A DNA stretch of 64,000 nucleotides from PALSA-968 sp964387075 (GTDB lineage: Bacteria; Bacteroidota; Bacteroidia; B-17B0; Aurantibacillaceae), in assembly GCA_964387075.1 (NCBI GenBank), contig CAYLVB010000001.1, positions 1 to 64,000 on the forward strand, in the 5' to 3' direction. The notes under the pieces are model-generated. The model did no database searches. It was not told where the DNA came from and saw only the letters and a list, made by a program, of their open reading frames with translations. The translations under genes were made by a program, and so were the position numbers. Below are positions 8,152 through 16,273 of the stretch, one piece after another (the first letter of the stretch is position 1; each line of letters begins with the position of its first letter).

Positions 8152-9216
8152 TTACTTTTTCTCGGCGCCGGCCTTATGAAGGTTCTTCTTCATGTATTTG
8201 GGGTTCGCGCAGTTGTCGCTCATTTCCTTGGCTTCTTCCACACCACGGTTAGCGGCAGCCTTGTAATAATCGCATGCGCTAAGCAGGTCATCCTGCTTCA
8301 GGTGCTTCACCAAAGCCATTTTGTAGTAATTACGACCGAAGTCGGGGCGGATCTTGATCAGCAAACCGTAATCATACACGGCAGCGTTCCACTGCTGTAA
8401 TTCTTCATTCACTTCTGCACGTAATAAAATGGCGTCGTAATTATCTTTTTTCAGATCAATGCACTGGTTCAGATCAAGAAAGGCCGAATCAGGCTTGCCT
8501 GCTTTCAGGAAAACCTGGGCACGGGTAAAATACACTTTGTGATTAGTAGCTTTTTTGGCAATGGCCGTGTTCATGTCGGCCAGCGCTTTCTCCGTTTCAC
8601 CTTTTCCTAAATACCCTTTGGCGCGCCATGCGTAGTTATTGCCGCTGTCGGGAATGATCTCGATGGCCTCATTCGCGAATTTGATGGCCGCGTCCCACTT
8701 TTGCAGGTTGGCGTTTGTCTCGGCCTCTTTGCCCAGGTTCACACCTTCGCTCCAGCAGAAACATTCTTCAAAGATCTTTTCTCCGCCCTGGCTTCCGGCA
8801 ATAATAGCTTTGCGAATGGCTTTACAGGCTTTCTTTTTATCAGCCCCGCCGCCTTTGAACTGGTTGTAGGCAATGAGTGCTTTTGCATCGGCATTACCGG
8901 TGTCCAGTTTCAAAGCCATATCAGCATCTTCCTTCATGGCAAAAGTGCTTCCGCCAAAAAAGTGGCACATGCCGCGCCTGGAATAAGCCTCGGCCCATGT
9001 TCTCGATTCAGTGGTGGGCGCTTTCTTTAAAGCGAGAAAGGAAGAAGCATCGTCTTCAACGGCCTTTATGGCCTTATCGTAAGAAGAAAGGGCTAAGCTG
9101 TAGCTCTTGGCTTTATATTTATTGGTGGCATCCTCGAACGCTTTTTTGAATTCGGGGCTTTGGGCGTTTAAAGTAAGGGCGGCAAGGAGTGTTGAAGCGA
9201 GTAAGATTCTTTTCAT
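8152..9216 (-). CDS. Exported TPR protein
   Basis: A 354-residue protein with a signal peptide (MKRILLASTLLAALTLNAQS) and several tetratricopeptide repeats, such as AIKFANEAIEIIPDSGNNYAWRA and AVYDYGLLIKIRPDFGRNYY. A Sel1-like stretch (ACDYYKAAANRGVEEA) lies near the C-terminus. It is probably a periplasmic protein-protein interaction scaffold. It sits upstream of rsmE with a 5-nt gap. A TAACTTTG box on the minus strand (plus positions 9273-9280) lies 56 nt before the ATG. Confidence 0.75.
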   Translation of the reverse strand: MKRILLASTLLAALTLNAQSPEFKKAFEDATNKYKAKSYSLALSSYDKAIKAVEDDASSFLALKKAPTTESRTWAEAYSRRGMCHFFGGSTFAMKEDADMALKLDTGNADAKALIAYNQFKGGGADKKKACKAIRKAIIAGSQGGEKIFEECFCWSEGVNLGKEAETNANLQKWDAAIKFANEAIEIIPDSGNNYAWRAKGYLGKGETEKALADMNTAIAKKATNHKVYFTRAQVFLKAGKPDSAFLDLNQCIDLKKDNYDAILLRAEVNEELQQWNAAVYDYGLLIKIRPDFGRNYYKMALVKHLKQDDLLSACDYYKAAANRGVEEAKEMSDNCANPKYMKKNLHKAGAEKK

Positions 9217-9272
9217 AATTTAAGGTTTGGTTTTAGACACCTTCCAAATACCGTGCTATTTTTCGGGCAGCC

Positions 9273-9280
9273 CAAAGTTA
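9273..9280 (-). promoter_or_regulatory. -7 box for the TPR-rsmE unit
   Basis: On the minus strand this reads TAACTTTG, fitting TAnnTTTG, 56 nt upstream of the ATG at 9216 and just after the stop of the lipoprotein gene. No -33 TTG was found at 17-21 nt. Confidence 0.35.
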
Positions 9281-9281
9281 A

Positions 9282-10571
9282 TTATTTATTCGTGATTACT
9301 TCGAGCGCAATGATACTATCCGTCCAGGTATTCTGACCGCTTTGACTCAATAGGTAATTACTTGAAACCGAATAGGTAAAGACCGAATTGCCGGCTGCTA
9401 TGGTAAGCTCCTGCCGGGCCGGAACGTACTGCATCAGCTGGGCCTTTTGGCCGGCCACAGGGATGGCATTCCCGTTCGAGAACTGGTAATGATAGATGTT
9501 GCCGTCGCTCATACCCAGCAGCAAATGATCGGTGTCGATCTCCACCGCCGAAAGTAATTTACCCGATGGCAAATTAAACGGACCCTGTAGCCCGTTCACA
9601 TAGGCATCATACAGGTACAGGCATCCCTGGTTAGAGCCGTTGTTGCCCAGCACATACATTTCGGTATTGGTATGCTTTAGGATCCGTACCACACGAATGG
9701 GCATGAAGGTCCCCCAGATCAAGGAGGCGTCAACTTGCCGGAAAGCGTAGATCTTATCGCTTCCGCCCAGGTTGTCGGTATAGGTGCCCATGGCGTAATT
9801 ATCCACGTCGGCAAAATAATAGGGTACATAGCTGGAATTTCCTGTAGAATAAGTATAAAAAGCTCCGGGTAGCCGCGATACATCGCCCGAATGATAGCCC
9901 AGGTAGCCATAAGCGCCGCCGGTCAAAAATTTAAAGGTGGGCAGGCCGCCTCCATTGTAGGGAATGCTTGAAGTGATGGCATTGGTGGTAATCGAGTAGT
10001 TGATGCAGGGCTGGTTAATGTTTCCGTTTACATAGAGCTCTTGTGTTCCGGCATTGAAGTACATGCCGTTGAATCCGGTGTTCAGCAACAGGGTATTTTT
10101 CAGGGCCCAACTGCTGTCGTAACGATACACATTGGGGTCAGAAGCGCCCGCAACGAAATAGCCTGCTTTATAGGTGGGAGATTCAGTAAGATAGATCTTC
10201 ACGTTACGTTGTGTGGAGTTCTGGCCATCGCCGGCGGTAATGCTGATGTTATAATACCCGCTCTTTAGTTTAAAATTTAAGAGCTTATAGGGAATATCGA
10301 AATCCACCTCTTTTTTGCCTGCCACATTCAGCGAAACAGGGTCCTGGTAAATTGCGTTGCTGATGCTGCTCAGGTCTATGGATACGTATGTCAGCTTGGT
10401 TTCGTCGCTCACGTGCCCGCTGATGCGTACCGTATCGTACATGCTGAAGGCCTGGTTTTGGGTGGGTGTGTGAATGGTGATGGAAGGCGACAGCTCATCG
10501 CCCTTATCTTTCTTGCATCCGTAAGAAAATATCAACACAAAAAGACCGTATGGCAGCAGGTGTTTCTTCAA
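9282..10571 (-). CDS. Surface or periplasmic lipoprotein with Ig-like and propeller-like regions
   Basis: A 429-residue lipoprotein: signal peptide MKKHLLPYGLFVLIFSYGC with the lipid-anchored Cys at residue 19, followed by KKDKGDE. Residues about 30-130 look like a bacterial Ig-like domain (ITIHTPTQNQAFSMYDTVRISG). The rest has short repeated beta strands with YRYDSSW, YLYDAYVNGL and YHYQFSNG, as in a beta-propeller. No catalytic residues were recognised. It stands between divergent dnaB and the TPR-rsmE unit. Confidence 0.7.
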   Translation of the reverse strand: MKKHLLPYGLFVLIFSYGCKKDKGDELSPSITIHTPTQNQAFSMYDTVRISGHVSDETKLTYVSIDLSSISNAIYQDPVSLNVAGKKEVDFDIPYKLLNFKLKSGYYNISITAGDGQNSTQRNVKIYLTESPTYKAGYFVAGASDPNVYRYDSSWALKNTLLLNTGFNGMYFNAGTQELYVNGNINQPCINYSITTNAITSSIPYNGGGLPTFKFLTGGAYGYLGYHSGDVSRLPGAFYTYSTGNSSYVPYYFADVDNYAMGTYTDNLGGSDKIYAFRQVDASLIWGTFMPIRVVRILKHTNTEMYVLGNNGSNQGCLYLYDAYVNGLQGPFNLPSGKLLSAVEIDTDHLLLGMSDGNIYHYQFSNGNAIPVAGQKAQLMQYVPARQELTIAAGNSVFTYSVSSNYLLSQSGQNTWTDSIIALEVITNK

Positions 10572-10748
10572 TGTAAATTGATTACCACTAAATTAAGTAT
10601 TATTTCTTAAATGTTCACTAACAACCCGGTCTGATAACCTGTTAAAAAAGGCTCACAGATATTTTGTACTTTGATGACCCGAAAACTAAATGCTTCTTTG
10701 CAGCCCCCAAAACAAGAAGTTGAATAATAATATTTGGGGCACGCCACT

Positions 10749-12326
10749 ATGAATACCGTTGGAACCAATAAACCGAAATTAAAATTACAGAGCTATACAC
10801 CGCCCGCGTTAGACGGAAAATTACAGCCACAGGCCACTGAACTCGAGGAAGCGGTTCTCGGCGCCATGATGCTGGAGAAAGAAGCACTCAGTACCGTTAT
10901 CGACATTCTTAAGCCGGATGCTTTCTACAAGCCCGCGCACCAAAGCATTTACCGCGCCATTGTAGACCTCTTCAACGAATCGGAACCTGTAGATATTCTC
11001 ACTGTAACGAATCGCCTCAAAAAGAACGGCGAGCTGGAAATTGCCGGCGGAGCGTATTCTGTTTCCCAATTAACCAACCGCGTAGCTTCTTCGGCCAATG
11101 CCGAGTACCACGCGCGCATCATCCTGCAGAAATACATCCAGCGCGAACTGATCCGCATCAGTACCGACGTAATCAATCATTCCTACGAAGAAAGCAGCGA
11201 TGTGTTCGACCTGCTCGATAAAGCAACGGCCAGCATTTATGAACTGGTTGACGCCAACGTGCGCAAACAACAGGATTCTATCAGCAAATTATTGGCCCAG
11301 GCCATCGAACAAATTGAAGATGCCAGCCAACAAACATCGGGAGTAACGGGCGTGGCCAGCGGCTTTACTACTGTGGACCGCGTTACGGGCGGATGGCAGA
11401 AGTCGGATCTTATTGTTTTGGCCGCTCGTCCTGCCATGGGTAAAACGGCTCTTGTGTTGACCCTGGCGCGTAACGCGGCGGTTGATTTTGCCAAGCCCGT
11501 GGTTGTGTTCTCGCTCGAGATGTCCTCCCTGCAATTGGTGAATCGTCTTATTTCTGCCGAAGCCGAACTGGAACAGGACAAGATCCGCAAGGGCGACCTG
11601 AAGGATTATGAGTTCGTGCAATTGAACGAGCGTATATCCAAATTATCCAAAGCTCCATTATTCATTGATGATACGCCCGCACTTTCTATCTTCGAATTAC
11701 GCGCCAAGGCCCGCCGTTTAAAAGAGAACCACGACATCCAAATGATCGTGATCGATTACCTGCAGCTGATGACCGCCGGCATGGAGAGTGGAAGAGGAGG
11801 GAACCGCGAACAGGAGATATCTTACATCTCGCGTTCCTTAAAAAGTTTAGCCAAAGAATTGAATATTCCCATCATCGCGCTTTCTCAGTTAAGTCGTGAT
11901 GTGGAGAAGCGCGCTACCGGCACCAAACGTCCGCAGCTTTCCGACTTACGTGAATCGGGAGCCATTGAGCAGGATGCCGACATGGTTATCTTTATTTATC
12001 GTCCGGAATACTACGGACTCGATGTATTCGAGGACGATCAGCCTTCGCGCGGCATGGCCGAGTTGTACATTGCCAAGAACCGTCACGGCGCTATTGCGCA
12101 GCCGCGCGTAAGATTTATAGGCCAGTTTGCCAAATTTGCCGATGTGGATTATGTAGAAGGCGCCAAGGACATTTACCAAAGCAACCAGAACTTAACGCCC
12201 AACACCGAATTCATCGCCGGTTCCAGCACCCAAACCATTCAATCCAAGAATTGGGACAAAGTAGATGATGGGGATAGTGATATCATCCGTGGGAATCCGA
12301 ACCATGATATTGAGGAGGATTTTTAG
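10749..12326 (+). CDS. dnaB: Replicative DNA helicase DnaB
   Basis: A 525-residue hexameric helicase of the replication fork. The N-terminal primase-interacting domain (LEEAVLGAMMLEKEAL, about residues 30-150) is followed by the RecA-like domain with Walker A ARPAMGKTA (K232), the MIVIDYLQLM Walker B strand and the SQLSRDVEKRA/LSDLRESGAIEQDAD motifs. No intein is present at the Walker A site, a common intein insertion point. The ATG at 10749 is preferred to the in-frame TTG at 10734. A near-consensus TACTTTG (10667-10673) lies 75 nt upstream. Confidence 0.95.
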   Translation: MNTVGTNKPKLKLQSYTPPALDGKLQPQATELEEAVLGAMMLEKEALSTVIDILKPDAFYKPAHQSIYRAIVDLFNESEPVDILTVTNRLKKNGELEIAGGAYSVSQLTNRVASSANAEYHARIILQKYIQRELIRISTDVINHSYEESSDVFDLLDKATASIYELVDANVRKQQDSISKLLAQAIEQIEDASQQTSGVTGVASGFTTVDRVTGGWQKSDLIVLAARPAMGKTALVLTLARNAAVDFAKPVVVFSLEMSSLQLVNRLISAEAELEQDKIRKGDLKDYEFVQLNERISKLSKAPLFIDDTPALSIFELRAKARRLKENHDIQMIVIDYLQLMTAGMESGRGGNREQEISYISRSLKSLAKELNIPIIALSQLSRDVEKRATGTKRPQLSDLRESGAIEQDADMVIFIYRPEYYGLDVFEDDQPSRGMAELYIAKNRHGAIAQPRVRFIGQFAKFADVDYVEGAKDIYQSNQNLTPNTEFIAGSSTQTIQSKNWDKVDDGDSDIIRGNPNHDIEEDF

Positions 12327-12344
12327 GGATTTTTTTGTTACGTT

Positions 12345-13157
12345 ATGGCAAAGATCAATGTAAGAGACACGGAAATTACTATTATATCGGTTGAGGAACG
12401 CGATTATATTTCCCTTACTTATATGGCAAACTCAAAAGAAGGTGAAAGCCGCGCAGCCGATATAATCAAAAACTGGATAAGAACCCGCTACACGCTTGAA
12501 TTTTTGGGCACCTGGGAGCAAATAAACAACCCCAATTTTAAAGTGGTGGAATTTGACCACTTTAAAAGCCAGGCGGGGTTGCCAAGTTTTGTTCTTAGTG
12601 TTTCGGAGTGGATCGATAAAACTAACGCCATCGGTATAATCGTAAGGAAAGGTAAATATGGAGGCACGTTTGCGCATAAGGATATTGCTTTTGAATTTGG
12701 TTCAGCCATAAGTGTTCCGTTCAAACTATACCTGATAACCGAATTTCAAAGGCTTAAAGAAGAGGAACAAAAACAATTAGGCTGGACAGCCAAGCGTGAA
12801 CTGGCAAAACTAAATTATCACATTCATACAGATGCCATTAAACACAACCTTATTCCTAAAGAACTTTCACCGGCGCAGACATCAGTTATATATGCCAGCG
12901 AAGCCGATGTATTGAATGTAGCGTTGTTTGGAATGACCGCCAAGCAATGGAGAGAGGCAAATACCGACCTGAAAGGAAATCTTCGTGACTATGCGACCAT
13001 CAATGAATTGATCTGCTTGTCAAACATGGAAAATCTGAACGCAGTTTTTATTAGTGAAAAAATATCGCAAAAGGAAAGGCTGGTAAAACTGAACAAAATA
13101 GCAATTCAGCAAATGGGCATTTTGCAAAGCGTAGAGAAACGAAAGGTATTGAAATAA
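12345..13157 (+). CDS. KilA-N domain protein
   Basis: A 270-residue protein with an N-terminal KilA-N domain (about residues 20-120: YISLTYMANSKEGESRAADIIKNWIRTR, KYGGTFAHKDIAFEFGSAIS), a DNA-binding fold known from phages and large DNA viruses and frequent in Bacteroidota chromosomes. The C-terminal half is helical and charged (FGMTAKQWREANTDLKGNLRDYATINELI), resembling the C-terminal part of other chromosomal KilA-N proteins. It starts 18 nt after dnaB. No other phage gene is nearby, so a prophage is not supported. Its biological role is unknown. Confidence 0.8.
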   Translation: MAKINVRDTEITIISVEERDYISLTYMANSKEGESRAADIIKNWIRTRYTLEFLGTWEQINNPNFKVVEFDHFKSQAGLPSFVLSVSEWIDKTNAIGIIVRKGKYGGTFAHKDIAFEFGSAISVPFKLYLITEFQRLKEEEQKQLGWTAKRELAKLNYHIHTDAIKHNLIPKELSPAQTSVIYASEADVLNVALFGMTAKQWREANTDLKGNLRDYATINELICLSNMENLNAVFISEKISQKERLVKLNKIAIQQMGILQSVEKRKVLK

Positions 13158-13178
13158 CAGGCAGACGCTCCGTTTATA

Positions 13179-13195
13179 CGGATTTGTAATATGCG
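13179..13195. repeat. Degenerate copy of the CGCGGATT palindrome
   Basis: CGGATTTGTAATATGCG differs from the intact 19-nt palindromes at 13233 and 14350 by lost outer bases and two substitutions. It looks like a decayed copy of the same element. Confidence 0.4.
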
Positions 13196-13222
13196 AATAG
13201 CTTCCAAATTCCCTATTTTTAA

Positions 13223-13254
13223 GCCCCGTTCCCGCGGATTTACAATCCGCGCTT
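13223..13254. repeat. Left direct repeat with CGCGGATT hairpin
   Basis: A 32-nt sequence matching 29 of 32 bases with 14340-14371. It contains the palindrome CGCGGATT-TAC-AATCCGCG at 13233-13251. The two loop-side differences from the other copy fall in the 3-nt loop, so the stem is conserved. Confidence 0.75.
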
Positions 13255-13286
13255 AAAATAACTACATTAGCTATTCATTTACCCTA

Positions 13287-14282
13287 ATGAAACACGTAGC
13301 TGTTTTTAAACTATTCCTCCTTTTTCTAGTTGTTGCTCCAAAGAGCTATGCTCAAACCTGGGTTACCATTCCCGATCCGAATTTTGTTACCTACCTGCAA
13401 ACGGCTGTTCCTTCCGCTATGAATGGCAATCAAATGGACATTACGAACACAGCAGTTACAAGTTATACGCTTATGAATGCCATAAATAAAAACATATCCG
13501 ATCTTAGCGGCGTTCAATATTTCACCTCACTCAAGGCAATGTGGGTCAGTAACAATAGTCTAACAAGCTTACCTGCGCTTCCGGGAACACTACAGAGCCT
13601 GTCATGCTCAGGAAATCAGTTGTCAGGACTTCCGGCCTTACCCGCCAATCTTACCAGTTTGAGTTGCGGAAATAATCTGATAACAAGTCTGCCCGCACTT
13701 CCTGCTACGCTTTCCGCACTGAATTGCCATTATAATCAATTGACCCAGCTTCCATCTTTACCAAATTCACTAACACTACTGCAATGCAACAATAATCAGC
13801 TTATATCATTACCTTCCTTACCGAATGGCTTGGGAACTTTGATATGTCAAAACAACAACATCAATTGTTTCCCGATCTTTCCGAATTCATTAAATGATTC
13901 TGCTGCTTTCTCTATTGCCAACAATCCTTTCAATTGTTTTCCCAATTATGTGTTGCCAACCATGAACTCTTATACAACAACGCCCTTGTGCGATGTAGGC
14001 AACTCAAACGGCTGTCCGGTTGCTGGCATTGAGCAAATGTTGACCAATGGAATTCATGTTGAGATCTATCCCAATCCCGCAAAAGAAAAAATTATTCTCG
14101 AGACATCCTCCACAGGGGAACAGGTCGTTGAGATCACAGATATAAGTGGGCGATCCGTATTAAGCAAAAGTGTTTTCGAAACTTCCACAATAGATGTCTC
14201 TAATCTTTCGGAGGGAATATACAGTGTTTCTATTAGGGTTGCCGGGTTTATTGCCGTTAAAAAGCTGGCCATTGCTAGATGA
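13287..14282 (+). CDS. Leucine-rich-repeat protein with T9SS type A sorting domain
   Basis: A 331-residue secreted protein. Signal peptide MKHVAVFKLFLLFLVVAPKSYAQ; residues about 75-200 carry short LRRs of the form LTSLPALPGTLQSLSCSGNQ repeated every 20-21 residues; residues about 255-331 are a type A T9SS C-terminal domain (VEIYPNPAKEKIILE, VEITDISGRSVLS, LSEGIYSVSI). The T9SS should export it to the surface and may attach it there. The gene lies between two 32-nt direct repeats (13223-13254 and 14340-14371). Confidence 0.88.
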   Translation: MKHVAVFKLFLLFLVVAPKSYAQTWVTIPDPNFVTYLQTAVPSAMNGNQMDITNTAVTSYTLMNAINKNISDLSGVQYFTSLKAMWVSNNSLTSLPALPGTLQSLSCSGNQLSGLPALPANLTSLSCGNNLITSLPALPATLSALNCHYNQLTQLPSLPNSLTLLQCNNNQLISLPSLPNGLGTLICQNNNINCFPIFPNSLNDSAAFSIANNPFNCFPNYVLPTMNSYTTTPLCDVGNSNGCPVAGIEQMLTNGIHVEIYPNPAKEKIILETSSTGEQVVEITDISGRSVLSKSVFETSTIDVSNLSEGIYSVSIRVAGFIAVKKLAIAR

Positions 14283-14339
14283 TTTCGCACATTGCCTCCT
14301 AAATTCCTATCTTTTAACCCAACTAAAATTAAATAAAAT

Positions 14340-14371
14340 GCCCCGTTCACGCGGATTTGTAATCCGCGCTT
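14340..14371. repeat. Right direct repeat with CGCGGATT hairpin
   Basis: Partner of 13223-13254; contains CGCGGATT-TGT-AATCCGCG at 14350-14368. The two copies enclose the LRR/T9SS gene and nothing else. A short AT-rich sequence before each copy (AAATTCC, TTTTAA) is also similar. Confidence 0.75.
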
Positions 14372-14393
14372 TGAAATTACCCTCTCTTCTCGC

Positions 14394-14518
14394 TTGTCAT
14401 TCCGAGGCCCCGCAGTGGCGGGGGGGTATTACCGATGAATCTGTCTACGGTTAGCGATTCGATCCTCCGGAGACAGATTCCTCGTGAGCTGCACCCCTAC
14501 GGGGACTCGGAATGACAA
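14394..14518. repeat. Dispersed palindromic element, copy 1 (complete)
   Basis: A 125-bp element bounded by perfect 13-bp inverted repeats (TTGTCATTCCGAG and its complement). Inside are GC-rich hairpins and a 10-bp inverted pair GAATCTGTCT/AGACAGATTC, so the whole unit can fold into one long stem. Related copies are at 46457-46594 and 49801-49942. It carries no gene. Together with the CGCGGATT repeat and the arsR promoter it fills the gap between 14283 and 14598. Confidence 0.85.
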
Positions 14519-14544
14519 TTAAATGAAATAATTTGAAAATAAAT

Positions 14545-14575
14545 TTGCGAAACTGATCAGTTGCACGTATATTTG
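14545..14575 (+). promoter_or_regulatory. arsR promoter with palindromic operator
   Basis: TTG at 14545-14547, a 20-nt spacer and TATATTTG at 14568-14575 form a full Bacteroidota promoter. The spacer holds the perfect 12-bp palindrome AACTGATCAGTT (14551-14562), well placed for repression by the ArsR-type regulator encoded 24 nt downstream. Confidence 0.65.
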
Positions 14576-14598
14576 CAACCAAATGATTGCGTAATAAC

Positions 14599-14919
14599 AT
14601 GAGAAGAGACATTTTCCAGGCAATAGCCGACCCCACCAGGCGGGCCATCATTACGCTGCTTGCATTGCAGGCCATGACGCCCAACGCCATTGCCGATAAC
14701 TTCAACACCACGCGCCAGGCCGTTTCCAAGCACCTGCGCATACTCACCGAATGCGAGATCGTAAAACAGAAGCAGGAGGGAAGAGAGATCTATTACAGCC
14801 TGAAGATCGAAAAAATAAAGGAAGTAGATAAATGGATCGAGCAGTTCCGCAAAATTTGGGAAGCACGATTCAATCAATTAGACGATCTATTATTAACTAT
14901 CAAAAAGAAACATAAATGA
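14599..14919 (+). CDS. ArsR-family transcriptional regulator
   Basis: A 106-residue winged-helix repressor. It begins MRRDIFQAIADPTRRAIITLL, and the recognition helix is NTTRQAVSKHLRILTECEIV. The metal-binding Cys motif of arsenic or cadmium sensors is absent, so it belongs to the group usually paired with SRPBCC/AHSA1 proteins, as here. The ATG at 14599 is preferred to the TTG at 14587. Its stop overlaps the next start by 4 nt (ATGA). It probably represses its own operon through the palindrome at 14551. Confidence 0.9.
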   Translation: MRRDIFQAIADPTRRAIITLLALQAMTPNAIADNFNTTRQAVSKHLRILTECEIVKQKQEGREIYYSLKIEKIKEVDKWIEQFRKIWEARFNQLDDLLLTIKKKHK

Positions 14920-15407
14920 ACAATTTGCTATTTGATTTTACTGTAGACAAAGCGTCAAAAACAGTATTTGTAACAAAAGAATTTGACGCTGAACTTTCCC
15001 TGGTTTGGGACGCGTTTACCAAACAGGAACTCTTGGATCAATGGTGGGCGCCCAAACCTTTTCTGTCAAAAACAAAACACATGGACTTTAAAGTAGGCGG
15101 TAGAAGATTTTACGCCATGGTTGGTCCGGATGGACCGGTTGGCTGGCAGATACAGGATTATAAGTCCATCACTCCCAAAACCAATTTCAAATTCTTAAGC
15201 GTCTTTGCCGACAAGGATGAGAATCCGTTCTTACCGGGTTCTGATTGGGATCTCACCTTTGCAGAGAAGAACGACTTAACTAAAGTGAGCATCTCTATTA
15301 AAAATGATTCGCTGGAGCGCATGGAAAAGATGATAGAAATGGGCTTTAAAGAAGGCTTTACAGCAACCCTGAACTACCTGGGCGAGCTATTGACATCGAG
15401 GTCTTGA
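14916..15407 (+). CDS. SRPBCC (AHSA1-like) domain protein
   Basis: A 163-residue protein of the START/SRPBCC fold, AHSA1 subgroup: EFDAELSLVWDAFTKQELLDQWWAP at the N-terminus, the GRRFYAMVGPDGPVGWQ strand and the long C-terminal helix (KEGFTATLNYLGELL). Such proteins bind hydrophobic ligands in a central cavity; the ligand is unknown. It overlaps the arsR stop by 4 nt, the common ArsR-AHSA1 operon. Confidence 0.88.
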   Translation: MNNLLFDFTVDKASKTVFVTKEFDAELSLVWDAFTKQELLDQWWAPKPFLSKTKHMDFKVGGRRFYAMVGPDGPVGWQIQDYKSITPKTNFKFLSVFADKDENPFLPGSDWDLTFAEKNDLTKVSISIKNDSLERMEKMIEMGFKEGFTATLNYLGELLTSRS

Positions 15408-15420
15408 ATTTGTACATTTG
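15390..15420 (+). promoter_or_regulatory. Promoter of the KOW gene
   Basis: TTG (15390-15392), a 20-nt spacer and TACATTTG (15413-15420). The -7 box ends 3 nt before the ATG at 15424, which suggests a leaderless mRNA. The promoter lies within the end of the SRPBCC gene. Confidence 0.6.
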
Positions 15421-15423
15421 GGC

Positions 15424-15600
15424 ATGGCAAAAAAACTCAAAGACGGCGATCCATGCGAGGTTATCGCAGGCACGCACAAAGGCAAATCGGGCAAGGTAGC
15501 TGATATGAACACCAGCAAGACCGGTCACGTTACCATTACCGTGGTGCAAAAGAGCGGCGTTCGCTTTAAAACGCTGGCTAAGAACGTGGTGGTGAAGTAA
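15424..15600 (+). CDS. Small KOW-domain protein
   Basis: A 58-residue basic protein consisting of one KOW motif (GDPCEVIAGTHKGKSGKVADM) followed by beta strands (HVTITVVQKSGVRFKTLAKNVVV). KOW motifs occur in ribosomal proteins L24 and L26 and NusG and bind RNA. This is a stand-alone minimal version, so RNA binding is likely, but the target is unknown. The ATG at 15424 is favoured by the promoter directly before it. Confidence 0.8.
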   Translation: MAKKLKDGDPCEVIAGTHKGKSGKVADMNTSKTGHVTITVVQKSGVRFKTLAKNVVVK

Positions 15601-15679
15601 AACCTGTATTTAATTGTCCTCCCACGGCGGAGGCAATTACAAAGTTTAGCTTCTGCTCATAAAGGAGCAAAAACAATAG

Positions 15680-15710
15680 TTGCGGTATATACTAAAAATA
15701 TATACCTTTG
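15680..15710 (+). promoter_or_regulatory. Toxin-antitoxin promoter and operator
   Basis: TTG (15680-15682), a 20-nt spacer and TACCTTTG (15703-15710), which ends 4 nt before the antitoxin ATG. A perfect inverted repeat GGTATATA (15684-15691) / TATATACC (15699-15706) fills the spacer and overlaps the -7 box, as expected for autoregulation by the RHH antitoxin. Confidence 0.7.
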
Positions 15711-15714
15711 TATT

Positions 15715-15945
15715 ATGAAAACACTCTCTTTAAAACTGGACGACAAGATCTTTGATGAGGCAGAGGTCATAACTGCTAAATTAAAACTTGCACGCAATCG
15801 TTATATCAACGAAGCAGTTAGTATTTATAATCTTTTTAATAAGAGAAGGCTGCTTAAAAAGCAATTAGCAAAAGAATCTAAATTGGTAAGTAAGGATTCT
15901 ATGGATATATTGCATGAGTTCGAAAAATTGATCGATGAGGGTTAA
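15715..15945 (+). CDS. Ribbon-helix-helix-like antitoxin of a MazF module
   Basis: A 76-residue protein. The N-terminus MKTLSLKLDDKIFDEAEVIT followed by RNRYINEAVSIYN fits a ribbon-helix-helix DNA-binding domain; the C-terminal half is charged and helical and should bind the toxin. It overlaps the toxin gene by 11 nt. The palindrome in its promoter is the likely operator. The sequence is not similar to E. coli MazE, so I give no gene symbol. Confidence 0.8.
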   Translation: MKTLSLKLDDKIFDEAEVITAKLKLARNRYINEAVSIYNLFNKRRLLKKQLAKESKLVSKDSMDILHEFEKLIDEG

Positions 15946-16270
15946 ACAGTACGAGATCTGGCTGGCTGACCTTAATCCACGTATTGGTACAGAGCCCGGC
16001 AAGAAAAGGCCGGTGGTGGTTGTGCAAACTGACCTTTTAAATGAATTCCATCCCTCTACTTTGGTTTGCCCGGTGACCTCTAAAGTTAACAAAGAAGCTC
16101 AATTGTTAAGGGTGCATCTTAAAAAAGGGCAATTGAATAGGCCAAGTGATATACTGGTCGACCAGGTTAGAGCGATCGACAATAAGAGATTTCTTAAAAG
16201 GCTGGGCAAGCTTTCGAAAGAACAAGCGGAAACACTAAAAACGAATATAAGAGTGGTTCTTGATATTTAA
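15935..16270 (+). CDS. mazF: MazF/PemK-family endoribonuclease toxin
   Basis: A 111-residue toxin with typical PemK/MazF motifs: YEIWLADLNPRIGTEPGKKRPVVVVQ at the N-terminus, STLVCPVTSKV in the middle and DILVDQVRAIDNKRFLKRLGKLS near the end. The conserved Arg of the active-site loop (KKRPVVVVQ) and the VTS segment are present. MazF enzymes cut single-stranded RNA at short motifs; the specificity here is not predictable. The next gene starts 3 nt after its stop. Confidence 0.9.
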   Translation: MRVKQYEIWLADLNPRIGTEPGKKRPVVVVQTDLLNEFHPSTLVCPVTSKVNKEAQLLRVHLKKGQLNRPSDILVDQVRAIDNKRFLKRLGKLSKEQAETLKTNIRVVLDI

Positions 16271-16273
16271 ACA

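Noticed and set aside
10572..10748. Replication origin near dnaB
   Set aside because: No cluster of DnaA boxes and no dnaA or dnaN gene is present; dnaB is often away from the origin.
12345..13157. Prophage signalled by the KilA-N gene
   Set aside because: No integrase, capsid, terminase, portal or attachment repeat is seen nearby; chromosomal KilA-N genes are common in this phylum.
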